DNA of 64,000 bases, taken from contig UQTB01000004.1 in the NCBI GenBank assembly GCA_900543915.1, forward strand, positions 48,799 through 112,798. The letters run 5' to 3'. Source of the stretch: an uncultured Eubacteriales bacterium (GTDB taxonomy: Bacteria > Bacillota > Clostridia > Christensenellales > Borkfalkiaceae). This document shows, piece by piece, positions 36,023-44,305 of this stretch. The number at the start of each line of letters is the position of its first letter. Position 1 is the first letter of the stretch. A program made the position numbers and the translations under genes. The notes below the pieces were generated by a model. It was not told where the DNA came from, made no database searches, and was given only the letters and a program-made list of their open reading frames with translations.

Positions 36023-38002
36023 ATGAAGAGAAAGAAACTGTACGGCGCGCTGTTTGCCGTCTGCGCCGCGCTGACGGCGGCGTTCATCGTCTGCGCCGTC
36101 CTCTTTAACCGCGGCGGAGCGGAGTTTACGTCCGTCGTCGCGGGAGAGAAGCAGTACGCGCGCGCTGCCGTCTTTGAAGGAGGCAGCCTTCTGGCGGGGC
36201 GGGACAACACGCTGGCGGCGTATGACGAAGCGGGCGCGCTGCTGTGGGAAGACGCTTCCCTCGGCAACGTCGCCGTCGCGATCGAGCTCAGCGGGAACGG
36301 GGCGCGCGCCTACGTCGCTTCCGGCAGCCGGATCTGCGTTTACGAAGTATCGACGGGCAAACGCCTGGCGGAAATTTCCGGATACGAGGGCGCGGGCGGT
36401 ACGGTCGCCTTCGCCAACATCACGGATATCGCCCTTTCGGAAGACGAAAGCGCGCTTGCCGTTTCGCACGGTTCCAGCAAGAGCCGCCATAATCTGACGC
36501 TGATCGACCCCGCAGCGGGGGAAACCCTCTTTCACGCGGCGGTCGGCGTGACGGCGGACTGCGTTTCCGTTGCGGACGGCGCGGTCTATCTCGGGATGGA
36601 CAGCGGCAACGTGAGAAAATATACCTTTGACGGAACCCTGTCTGCGCAGTTCCGGCTGGACGACGATGTGGCGGACCTCGCGCTCGGAGCCGACGCCCTC
36701 TATGCGGTCACTTCGGACGGCGCGGTTTCCAAGCTCGACAGAGATCTGAGCGGGGAGCTCGCATACTTCGACATCGCAGGGAAAAACGAACTGGTCTCGC
36801 CCGTGCGCATCGTCGCGGCGGAGGACGGCGTGTTCGTCGCGAGTACGGAGGGGACGCTTTACGCGTTTCAGGAGAGTCTTTCGCTCCGCGGCGTGCAGAA
36901 ATTCGGCGGCGCGCTGCCGGACGTGGCCGTCTCCGGCGGCTTTCTGTACTGCCCGGTTTCGGGCGTGGGACTTTTGGCGGGGGAGGCGGCGGCGCTGCTC
37001 GCGTCCTCGCCCCTCGGCGTAGTCTTTATCGTGCTTGCGGCGCTCTTCGGCGCGGCGGCGATTGCATTCGCCGTGCTGCTGTTCGGGCGTCTGCGGGGCG
37101 CGCTCGCTAAGGCGGGGAAAGTGATCTGGTCGCACAGGACGGCATACGGCATGCTGATTCCCGTGTTCGGCCTTTTGGCGGTTTTCGGATTTTACCCCAT
37201 GTTCGTCGCCATCGTGCGCGCGTTCACCGACTGGAACAGCAGCACGCCCGTCATCAACTTCAACGGCGTGCAGAATTTCATCATGATGGTGAGCGAAGGG
37301 TACTTTCTGACGGGCATCCGCAATCTGGTGATTTTTTTGCTTTCGTACATCGTCAAAATCCTCACCGTGCCCCTGCTGACCGCGCTCATGGTCTATTCGC
37401 TGCGGAGCGCGCGCTCCAAATACGTATACCGATATCTGTTCGTCCTGCCCATGGTCGTGCCGAGCGTCGTCAGCGCGCTGATGTGGAAAAACATCTACGA
37501 TCCCAATTTCGGGCTGTTGAACGAAGTGCTCGGCGCGCTGCATCTGGAACAATTCCAGACGGAGTGGCTGAGCAATCCCGATACCGCCATACCGGCGCTG
37601 ATCTTCGTCGGCTTCCCGTTTGTGGATCCGTTTTCCTTCCTCATCTATTACAGCGCGATGATGAATATTCCGCAGACCACCCTGGAGGCGGCGGAGCTGG
37701 ACGGCGTGACCTCTGTCCGGCGGTTTTTCTCCGTCATTCTGCCGATGATCGCCTCTCAGATCAAGATACTGATCATGCTGGGCTTCATCAATCAGATTCA
37801 GGATTTCAATCTGATTCTGCTTCTCACCAAGGGCGGACCGGGTACGGAGACCTACGTGCCCGGCTACGAGCTCTACCTCAACGCCACCACGTTCGGCCGC
37901 TACGGCTACGCCTGCGCGCTGGGGCTCGTGATGTTCGCGTTCATCTTCGCGGGAACCGCCGTGCTGAACCGCGTCAAGGTCAATCAGGATGTGGAGAGCT
38001 AG
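36023..38002 (+). CDS. MalF-type ABC permease fused to an N-terminal beta-propeller-like domain
   Basis: 659 residues, more than twice the length of a usual MalF-type permease (about 290-300). Residues about 365-659 are a normal permease with six membrane segments and the EAA loop (LEAAELDG near 553) that docks the ATPase. Before it come a membrane segment (about 7-28), an extracytoplasmic region (about 35-325) of repeated short beta-strand units such as TLAAYDEAGALLW, RICVYEVSTGK, NVRKYTFDG, AVSKLDRDLSG and TLYAFQ, typical of PQQ/WD-like propellers, and a second membrane segment (about 330-354). The predicted topology places the propeller outside. No frameshift is seen. It would sit where the binding protein docks. 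Start eight bases after the lipoprotein gene. Confidence 0.85.
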   Translation: MKRKKLYGALFAVCAALTAAFIVCAVLFNRGGAEFTSVVAGEKQYARAAVFEGGSLLAGRDNTLAAYDEAGALLWEDASLGNVAVAIELSGNGARAYVASGSRICVYEVSTGKRLAEISGYEGAGGTVAFANITDIALSEDESALAVSHGSSKSRHNLTLIDPAAGETLFHAAVGVTADCVSVADGAVYLGMDSGNVRKYTFDGTLSAQFRLDDDVADLALGADALYAVTSDGAVSKLDRDLSGELAYFDIAGKNELVSPVRIVAAEDGVFVASTEGTLYAFQESLSLRGVQKFGGALPDVAVSGGFLYCPVSGVGLLAGEAAALLASSPLGVVFIVLAALFGAAAIAFAVLLFGRLRGALAKAGKVIWSHRTAYGMLIPVFGLLAVFGFYPMFVAIVRAFTDWNSSTPVINFNGVQNFIMMVSEGYFLTGIRNLVIFLLSYIVKILTVPLLTALMVYSLRSARSKYVYRYLFVLPMVVPSVVSALMWKNIYDPNFGLLNEVLGALHLEQFQTEWLSNPDTAIPALIFVGFPFVDPFSFLIYYSAMMNIPQTTLEAAELDGVTSVRRFFSVILPMIASQIKILIMLGFINQIQDFNLILLLTKGGPGTETYVPGYELYLNATTFGRYGYACALGLVMFAFIFAGTAVLNRVKVNQDVES

Positions 38003-38014
38003 GAGGATGAGCTT

Positions 38015-38848
38015 ATGATAAAAAATAAAAGTTCAATCGCGAAACAAGGCGCCCTCTACGTCGTTCTGACGGTGCTTCTGCTGCTCGCGTTCGTGCCCAT
38101 TTTCCTGATGATCTCCGTCTCGCTGAAGAGCACGTACCAGCTGAACACGGATTTCTGGGGGCTTCCGAACCCGGTCTTCTGGGAAAATTACGCGGTCGCG
38201 TTTTCGGGCATCTACATCAACATGCTGAACTCCTTTGTCTACGTCGCGCTGGCGGTGCTGCTGCTGGTCTTTCTGGCGGCGATGGGCGGGTACGTATTCG
38301 CCGTTCTGGATTTTCCGGGGAAAAACGCGCTCTTCTTTCTGCTGATGTCCATGATGATGATTCCGGCGATTCTGACGCTCACGCCGCGGTACGTGATGAT
38401 CTCGGATATGGGGCTGAAAAACAATCCGCTCGCGCTCATCCTTCCGTGGGTGACGGGCGGTCAGGTCATGGCGATCGTCCTCTGCCGGACCTTTATCCAG
38501 CAGACGCCGCGCGCGGTGTTCGAGTCCGCGCGGCTGGACGGGGCGGGGGAGTTCCGCATCTTCCTGCAATTTGCCGCTCCGCTCGCGAAGCCCATTCTGA
38601 CGACGGTCGCGATCATGAACCTCATCAGTTTTTACAACGACTACCTGTGGCCGCTTATGGTCATCGGGGAATCCCGCCTGCAGGTCGCCACGGTTGCGAT
38701 CGAATCCTTTATGGCGGATTCGGGCAACGACGGAATGGGGCAGAGCGTCGCGGGGTTCACGCTCATCACGCTGCCGCTCCTTATTTTGTTCACGTTCACC
38801 TCCCGTATTTACATGGAGGGGCTGACCTCGGGCGCGCTGAAGGCGTGA
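38015..38848 (+). CDS. MalG-type ABC sugar permease
   Basis: 277-residue inner-membrane permease with six predicted segments and the EAA loop as FESARLDGAGEFRIF, followed by P at the expected distance. Partner of the preceding permease. AGGAGG at 38001-38006 overlaps the upstream stop and serves this start. Last gene of the operon. No ATP-binding subunit is encoded, so the importer must borrow one from elsewhere, as MsmX-dependent importers do. Confidence 0.92.
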   Translation: MIKNKSSIAKQGALYVVLTVLLLLAFVPIFLMISVSLKSTYQLNTDFWGLPNPVFWENYAVAFSGIYINMLNSFVYVALAVLLLVFLAAMGGYVFAVLDFPGKNALFFLLMSMMMIPAILTLTPRYVMISDMGLKNNPLALILPWVTGGQVMAIVLCRTFIQQTPRAVFESARLDGAGEFRIFLQFAAPLAKPILTTVAIMNLISFYNDYLWPLMVIGESRLQVATVAIESFMADSGNDGMGQSVAGFTLITLPLLILFTFTSRIYMEGLTSGALKA

Positions 38849-38870
38849 CAATGCGTAAAAAAGAGAGAGA

Positions 38871-38902
38871 AAAGGGAAAGATTCCTGCTTTCCCTTTTTT
38901 TT
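38871..38902 (+). terminator. intrinsic terminator of the carbohydrate operon
   Basis: Perfect 10-bp stem AAAGGGAAAG / CTTTCCCTTT with a 7-base loop followed by T residues. Confidence 0.85.
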
Positions 38903-38949
38903 ATTTTGAAAAATTTTACAAAAAAAGAGGAGAAAATTTAAAAAACCTA

Positions 38950-38978
38950 TTGAAATCGTCTTCGATATCCGTTATAAT
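38950..38978 (+). promoter_or_regulatory. sigma-A-type promoter for the EF-G paralogue
   Basis: TTGAAA at 38950-38955 and TATAAT at 38973-38978 with a 17-base spacer. Confidence 0.75.
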
Positions 38979-39025
38979 ATAAAAGATGGTATCAACCATA
39001 CTTTGATAAGGAAGGAAGGAAATTT

Positions 39026-41092
39026 ATGAGCATTACGGCAAAGAACATCAGGAACATTGCAATCATCGGACACAGCGGAGAGGGGAAAACCTCCCTCGCG
39101 GAAGCGATGCTCTTCAACGCGAAGGTAATCGACCGTCTGGGAAAGACGGCGGACGGCACGACCGTCATGGATTACGACGAGCAGGAGATCGCGCGCGGCA
39201 TATCCATCTCTCTCGCTACCGCCAATGCGACATGGGAGGGAGTCAAGCTCAACATCGTGGACGTGCCCGGTTTTGCGGATTTCGACGGAGAGGCGGAAGA
39301 GGCGATGCGCGCCGTGGACGCGGCGGTTCTCGTGGCGGACGCTTCCGGCTCGGTCAGCGTAGGCGCCGAAAAGATGGTGGATTACTGTGAGCGCCACGCG
39401 CTGCCCCTGATCATCTTCATCAACGGCATCGACAAGGAAAACGCGAATTACGTCGCCACCATGGACGCGTTCCGCAAAATGTTCGGCAGAAAAATCGCAA
39501 CCATGCATACGCCGATCATGGAGGGGAATAAGATGCAAGGGTACGTCAGCATCATCTCCTCCAAAGCCTACCTGTTCACCAAGGGCGGCAGAAACGAAAT
39601 CGCCATTCCGGACGATCTGGTCGGACAGGTCAAAGCCATCAAGAACGGACTGATCGAGGCCGCGGCGGAATCCAGCGACGAGCTTCTGGATAAATATTTC
39701 AGCGAAGGCACGCTCTCGAACGACGAGATCATCGAGGGCATCAAGGCGGGCGTCAAGACGGGGGAAACCGTCCCCGTGATGGGCGGTTCGGCGATTCAGA
39801 ATATGGGCGTCATCAACCTGATGAACGAGATCGTGGCACTGCTTCCCTCCCCGGCGGAAAAGCCGCCCGTCGTGGCGGAAGACGGCGCGGGCAACCCCGT
39901 AGAAGTGGGGTGCGACGAAAACGGCCCGTTCGCCGCGCAGGTATTCAAGACGGTCGTCGATCCGTTCGTCGGCAAACTGAATATTCTGCGCGTTTTCCGC
40001 GGCAGGTTAAAGAGCGGCATGACGGTCTACAATGCCGTGACCGGGGAAAGAGAGCGCATCAACCAGCTCTATGTGCTCCGCGGCAAAAAGCAGGACGCCG
40101 TAGACGAGCTCTCGGCGGGCGATATCGGCGCGGTGAACAAGCTGAACGCGACCAACACCGGCGATACGCTCTGCGACGAGGCTGCGAAGGTGAAATTCGC
40201 CCCCATTTCCTTCCCGAAACCCGTCCTGTCGCTCGCGATCTACGCGGCGAAGCAGGGGGACGAGGACAAGATTTTCCAGGGGCTGAACCGTCTCGCCGAA
40301 GAGGACTGCTCCTTTAAAGTGGAAAAGGATTCCGAGACGGGCGAAATGGTCATCCGCGGGCAGGGCGAAACCCAGCTGGAGGTGCTTTCCAAGAAGCTGA
40401 AAGCGAAGTTCGGGTGCGACGTCCTTTTGAAAGAACCGAAGATCGCTTACCGCGAAACCATCCGCGGCAGAGTGGAAGCGGAGGGAAAACATAAAAAACA
40501 GTCGGGCGGCGCCGGACAGTACGGCGTGGTCAACGTCCGCTTTGAACCGGGCGCTGCGGACGGAAAGTTCGAGTTCGTGGACGCGGTCGTCGGCGGCGCG
40601 GTTCCCCGTCAGTTCATCCCTGCGGTGGAAAAGGGGCTGCGCGAGGCGATCGCAAAGGGCGTTCTCGCCGGGTATCCCATGGTGGATTTGAAGTGCACGC
40701 TGTTCGACGGCAAGTATCACCCCGTCGACTCCAAGGAAGTCGCTTTCGTCTCTGCGGCAAAGCTCGCTTACGACGAGGCGTGCCGCAAGGCGAACCCCGT
40801 CCTGCTGGAACCCATCTATCAGGTGCGCGTGGTCGTCCCCGAAAGCTACATGGGGGACATTCTCGGCGACATGAACAAGCGCCGCGGCAGAATTCTGGGC
40901 ATGGATTCGGTGGAAGGCAAACAGGTGATCAACGCGGAAGTCCCGTTGGCGGAGATGTTCAGGTACGCGACCGATCTGCGCAGCATGACGCAGGGCCGCG
41001 GCCGCTTTGAAATGGAATTTTTGCGCTACGAGGAAGTGCCGTTCGCCGCGCAGGAAAAAATCATCAAAGACGCGAAAGCTGCGCAGGCTTAA
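39026..41092 (+). CDS. elongation factor G-like GTPase (paralogue)
   Basis: 688-residue translational GTPase with EF-G domain order. G1 reads GHSGEGKT (residues 15-22), G2 lies near 57-62 (RGISI), G3 is DVPGF (79-83). G4 is NGID (133-136) where EF-G has NKxD. Domain II-V signatures follow, including the domain IV region with KKQSGGAGQYGVV near 492. The G1 sequence and the absence of fus-str neighbours (rpsL, rpsG, tuf) show this is the accessory EF-G-like type, not the housekeeping FusA. Its role (ribosome protection, recycling or other) is not known. AAGGAAGGAAA precedes the start. Confidence 0.87.
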   Translation: MSITAKNIRNIAIIGHSGEGKTSLAEAMLFNAKVIDRLGKTADGTTVMDYDEQEIARGISISLATANATWEGVKLNIVDVPGFADFDGEAEEAMRAVDAAVLVADASGSVSVGAEKMVDYCERHALPLIIFINGIDKENANYVATMDAFRKMFGRKIATMHTPIMEGNKMQGYVSIISSKAYLFTKGGRNEIAIPDDLVGQVKAIKNGLIEAAAESSDELLDKYFSEGTLSNDEIIEGIKAGVKTGETVPVMGGSAIQNMGVINLMNEIVALLPSPAEKPPVVAEDGAGNPVEVGCDENGPFAAQVFKTVVDPFVGKLNILRVFRGRLKSGMTVYNAVTGERERINQLYVLRGKKQDAVDELSAGDIGAVNKLNATNTGDTLCDEAAKVKFAPISFPKPVLSLAIYAAKQGDEDKIFQGLNRLAEEDCSFKVEKDSETGEMVIRGQGETQLEVLSKKLKAKFGCDVLLKEPKIAYRETIRGRVEAEGKHKKQSGGAGQYGVVNVRFEPGAADGKFEFVDAVVGGAVPRQFIPAVEKGLREAIAKGVLAGYPMVDLKCTLFDGKYHPVDSKEVAFVSAAKLAYDEACRKANPVLLEPIYQVRVVVPESYMGDILGDMNKRRGRILGMDSVEGKQVINAEVPLAEMFRYATDLRSMTQGRGRFEMEFLRYEEVPFAAQEKIIKDAKAAQA

Positions 41093-41118
41093 TTCAGCAA
41101 AAAAGAGGTATAATAGAG

Positions 41119-42042
41119 ATGATATTGACGGTCTGCCCGAATCCGAGCATGGACTGTACGATTGAGGTGGACGATCTGAACGTCGGCATGCTCAACCGCA
41201 TCAGCAACAAGATCGAGACGTATTCGGGAAAGGCGCTGAACGTCGCAATCGGCGTCGCCCGCTTAGGCGGCGACGCCCTGGCGACGGGGTTTATGTTTGA
41301 ATCCAACGGGAGAATGTTCGAGCACGCTCTCGACAAAGAGGGCGTCAGGCACCGGTTCGTCTGGAACGCCGGCAGCGTGCGCGTGAATTATAAGATCATA
41401 GACAAAAAGTCTATGCTCACCGAGATCAACGACAGGGGGGACGAAGTCTATCCCGCGCAGCAGGAGGAACTGCTGGAGCTGGTGGAGGCGCTGGCAAAGC
41501 AGGCGGATATCGCGGTCGTCAGCGGCAGCCTTCCGAAGGGCGTGCCGCCCGCGTATTACGGCAGGCTCCTGGCGTGCATCCCTTCGTCCGTGCGCACGAT
41601 CACGGATACGGAGACGGCAAATCTCGTCTACTCCTTGAAGGAAAAGCCCTATCTGGTCAAGCCCAACCTGAAGGAACTGGAAAATTATTCCCGCCGCACG
41701 CTCGTAACGCACGGGGAAATTCTCTCCGCGGCGGAAGAGATGCTGGAAGCGGGCGCGCAGAACGTTCTGGTGTCGCTGGGCGCGGAAGGGGCGATTCTCA
41801 CGGACGGCAAAAAGCGCTATTACTGCAAGAGCGCGAACGTCGCCATCAATTCGACGGTGGGCGCGGGGGACAGCATGATCGCCTCCGCCTGCATGCAGAT
41901 CTTAAAGGACGCGCCGCTCTGCGAGGTGCTGCGCCACGGCGTGGCTGCGGGCACCGCCGCGATCACGACCAGCGGAACCAATTTATTTTATCGCGATAAG
42001 TACGAGGAGATCTATTCGCAGATCTCCGTGCAGGAATTATAG
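41119..42042 (+). CDS. PfkB-type 1-phosphofructokinase/hexose-phosphate kinase
   Basis: 307-residue ribokinase-family kinase. N-terminal LTVCPNPSMDCTIEV and GGKALNVA-like SGKALNVAIGVARLGG match FruK/LacC enzymes; the anion-hole motif VGAGDSM near 248-254 is intact. It most likely phosphorylates fructose 1-phosphate or tagatose 6-phosphate. No PTS gene is adjacent, so the substrate is undetermined. It starts 26 bases after the EF-G paralogue with AAGAGG upstream, suggesting cotranscription. The HD gene follows by three bases. Confidence 0.85.
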   Translation: MILTVCPNPSMDCTIEVDDLNVGMLNRISNKIETYSGKALNVAIGVARLGGDALATGFMFESNGRMFEHALDKEGVRHRFVWNAGSVRVNYKIIDKKSMLTEINDRGDEVYPAQQEELLELVEALAKQADIAVVSGSLPKGVPPAYYGRLLACIPSSVRTITDTETANLVYSLKEKPYLVKPNLKELENYSRRTLVTHGEILSAAEEMLEAGAQNVLVSLGAEGAILTDGKKRYYCKSANVAINSTVGAGDSMIASACMQILKDAPLCEVLRHGVAAGTAAITTSGTNLFYRDKYEEIYSQISVQEL

Positions 42043-42045
42043 AGA

Positions 42046-42711
42046 ATGACGTTAAAGGACTTGAAAAACGACCGCGAGATCACCGCGATCGTCAGCGTAT
42101 CGGAAGAACAGATCGAGATGCTTGGCTACACCGAGCATTCCATCCGCCACGTGAGCATCGTCGCAAAACGCGCTGGGGAGCTCCTGAAAAAACTGGGGTA
42201 CGACGAGCATACCGTCGAACTCGCGGAGATCGCGGGATACCTGCACGATATCGGCAATTCGGTCTCCCGCATCGATCACGCGCAGTCGGGCGCGATCCTG
42301 TCCTATCACCTTCTGACCGCCCGCGGCATGGACTATAAGGACGCCGCGCAGATCATGATGGCGATCGGCAATCACGACGAGCAGTTCGGCGTTCCGGTCA
42401 GCGCGGTCTCGGCGGCGCTCATCATCGCGGACAAGAGCGACGTGCACAAGAGCCGCGTCAAAAACGTCATCGAGGATAAATACAACGTAGAGGACATTCA
42501 CGACCGGGTCAACCTCGCGGCGGAGAGTTCGTTCATCACGGTGGACGGAGAAAATAAGCGGATCGTACTGGAGGTCACCATCGATACGGCCGTGTGCGAC
42601 GTGGTGGATTATTTCAAGATCTACCTGAACCGCATGAACATGTGCACCGCGGCGGCGAAACTTTTGGGCTACGAATTCGGCCTGGAAATCAACAAAGTGC
42701 GCTTTCAGTAG
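42046..42711 (+). CDS. HD-domain phosphohydrolase
   Basis: 221-residue cytoplasmic metal-dependent phosphohydrolase. HD motifs: H36/H40 region (HSIRHVS), HDIG near 67-70, a late H in GNHDEQFG near 109 and IADKSDV near 127, so a complete HD site. The C-terminal about 70 residues form an alpha/beta tail ending without known motifs. It may act on nucleotides or cyclic nucleotides; substrate unknown. It follows the PfkB gene by three bases. Confidence 0.82.
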   Translation: MTLKDLKNDREITAIVSVSEEQIEMLGYTEHSIRHVSIVAKRAGELLKKLGYDEHTVELAEIAGYLHDIGNSVSRIDHAQSGAILSYHLLTARGMDYKDAAQIMMAIGNHDEQFGVPVSAVSAALIIADKSDVHKSRVKNVIEDKYNVEDIHDRVNLAAESSFITVDGENKRIVLEVTIDTAVCDVVDYFKIYLNRMNMCTAAAKLLGYEFGLEINKVRFQ

Positions 42712-42731
42712 AGGAAAATATGTCAGAATAA

Positions 42732-42760
42732 TTGCATTCTTGTGCGATCTATGGTAAAAT
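42732..42760 (+). promoter_or_regulatory. promoter for the pilin-like gene
   Basis: TTGCAT at 42732-42737 and TAAAAT at 42755-42760 (extended by TGG) with a 17-base spacer. Confidence 0.65.
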
Positions 42761-42765
42761 AAAGG

Positions 42766-42811
42766 AAAAAGGACGTCCTTTTTCCCGTCTCTTTGCAGTC
42801 AAAGAGACGGG
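42766..42811 (+). promoter_or_regulatory. palindrome and perfect hairpin in the pilin-like gene leader
   Basis: AAAAAGGACGTCCTTTTT (42766-42783) is a perfect 18-base palindrome. Directly after it, CCCGTCTCTTTG / CAAAGAGACGGG (42784-42795 and 42800-42811) forms a perfect 12-bp stem with a 4-base loop. There is no T run after the stem, so this is not an ordinary terminator. It lies between the promoter and the ribosome-binding site at about 42871-42880. Confidence 0.6.
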
Positions 42812-42888
42812 CCCGTTAAGGAGCAGAAAAATTGATTTCTTCGCTCCTTTCCGCAAGGGGCGCCCCGAAAAAGGAAAGGAGAAGAAAG

Positions 42889-44070
42889 ATGAAGAAGAGC
42901 AGAAAAGGGTTTACCATCGTAGAACTCGTGATCGTCATTGCGGTGATTGCGATTCTGGCGGCAGTGCTGATCCCCACGTTTTCCGGCCTCATCAGAAAGG
43001 CGAAGATTTCGGCGGACACGCAGCTCTGCAAAAACATGAACACGTCGCTTTCGGCGGCAGAAGCGGAGGGCAAAGAGATCGGCAACATCAACGATGTGAT
43101 CGATATTCTCTACGATGCCGGGTACGTGCTTGCCAATCTCAATCCGTCCGCGGAAGGGTATTGGTACGCGTGGGATTCGGAGACCAACCAGATGCTGTAT
43201 CTGGACGAGACCTTTTCCGTCTCTTTTCATGTAAGGGAATTGAAAACGGCGGAGGCGAACGAAAAGTGGATCGTCGTCGTTTCGGGTGCGGATGATTATG
43301 CGCAGGTGAAAGCGGCCGGCTGCACGCCTTCGGCGAGCGTCGTAGAAGATGCGGCTGCCTTTTTACAGGCGATAGAGGCGGGAGACAACGTGATTTTGAG
43401 CGGGGATTTAACGCTGACGGGGTATGATAAAGACAATCCGCTGACGGTCGATTACAGCGACGTGGTGATCGACCTGAACGGGCATTCCATGACGATCGGC
43501 GCCCGTTCCGCTTTTCGGATCGAGGGGGAGAACGTCGTGATTAAAAACGGCGCGTTCAACCTGGAGGAAGCCGGCTACGGCATGACGCTCAGCGGCGCCA
43601 AAAATGCGCGGATCGAAAACGTGACGATGAAGGGCAGTCTCAACGCTACGCAGGGAACGACGGTTACGCTGAAAGACGTGGTGATCGTTTCGACCGGCGC
43701 GTATAATATCTGCGCGCAGGAGGGATCGACCGTAACCGTGGAGAGCGGCACTTTCATAAAGGACGTCGTACAAAGCTACGGAAATTACATGATCTATGTC
43801 CGGGCGGGTTACTATTATTACGGAACCGTCTATCCGGGTGAAGGATTCGGAAAGGAACCGGAAGATAAAAGCAACATTATGCCTGCCAGTCGGGTGATTT
43901 TGAAAAACGGCGCGGATCAGATCAAATTTCAATCGGCATGCGGCGCTTCTCTGCTCCTGTCGGAGGAGGGCGGAAAAGACTCCAGCTGGGATTCGTATTA
44001 TTGCTATGACTTTGCGTCGGGCATTCTGGAGAATCCGCACGCAATAGCGGTCGAGAATACGGCCGCGTAA
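42889..44070 (+). CDS. type IV pilin-like protein with beta-helix-like C-terminal domain
   Basis: 393 residues. Class III prepilin signal MKKSRKG/FTIVELV with cleavage after Gly7, Phe8 at +1 and Glu12 at +5, followed by the hydrophobic helix to about residue 29. After a pilin-like alpha/beta stretch (about 30-130), residues about 145-330 show repeated short beta-strand units (VVIDLNGHSMTIG, FRIEGENVVIKNGAFN, ARIENVTMKG, VTLKDVVIVS, VTVESGTFIKD), the pattern of a right-handed parallel beta-helix as in pectate lyase-like folds. No prepilin peptidase, pilus ATPase or platform gene is nearby. AAAGGAGAAGAAAG precedes the start. The protein is probably anchored or assembled at the surface; function unknown. 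Confidence 0.78.
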   Translation: MKKSRKGFTIVELVIVIAVIAILAAVLIPTFSGLIRKAKISADTQLCKNMNTSLSAAEAEGKEIGNINDVIDILYDAGYVLANLNPSAEGYWYAWDSETNQMLYLDETFSVSFHVRELKTAEANEKWIVVVSGADDYAQVKAAGCTPSASVVEDAAAFLQAIEAGDNVILSGDLTLTGYDKDNPLTVDYSDVVIDLNGHSMTIGARSAFRIEGENVVIKNGAFNLEEAGYGMTLSGAKNARIENVTMKGSLNATQGTTVTLKDVVIVSTGAYNICAQEGSTVTVESGTFIKDVVQSYGNYMIYVRAGYYYYGTVYPGEGFGKEPEDKSNIMPASRVILKNGADQIKFQSACGASLLLSEEGGKDSSWDSYYCYDFASGILENPHAIAVENTAA

Positions 44071-44086
44071 AGAAAAGAACAAAACC

Positions 44087-44113
44087 AAAAGCGCCGCAGA
44101 AGCGGCGCTTTTT
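44087..44113 (+). terminator. intrinsic terminator after the pilin-like gene
   Basis: Perfect 11-bp stem AAAAGCGCCGC / GCGGCGCTTTT with a 4-base loop and a short T run. Confidence 0.85.
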
Positions 44114-44305
44114 CTCTGTGTTAAAACGCAGCGGAGCATCCGCGGGAACGGAACAGCGTGCGCACGGCGGCAAAGTTCGGATAAGATGCGGCGGCGGGGA
44201 GGGGCAGTATTATACAGGAAGCATATTTACCCGGGCATTGCGGCGCGTTTTGCCGCAATCGGTTTCGGCGCTCATATTTTTCGGATTTTTCCGGACACTA
44301 AGCGT

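Noticed and set aside
44186..44305. 40-residue N-terminal extension of the BrkB-family protein
   Set aside because: No resemblance to the family and no better ribosome-binding site than at 44306; kept only as an alternative start.
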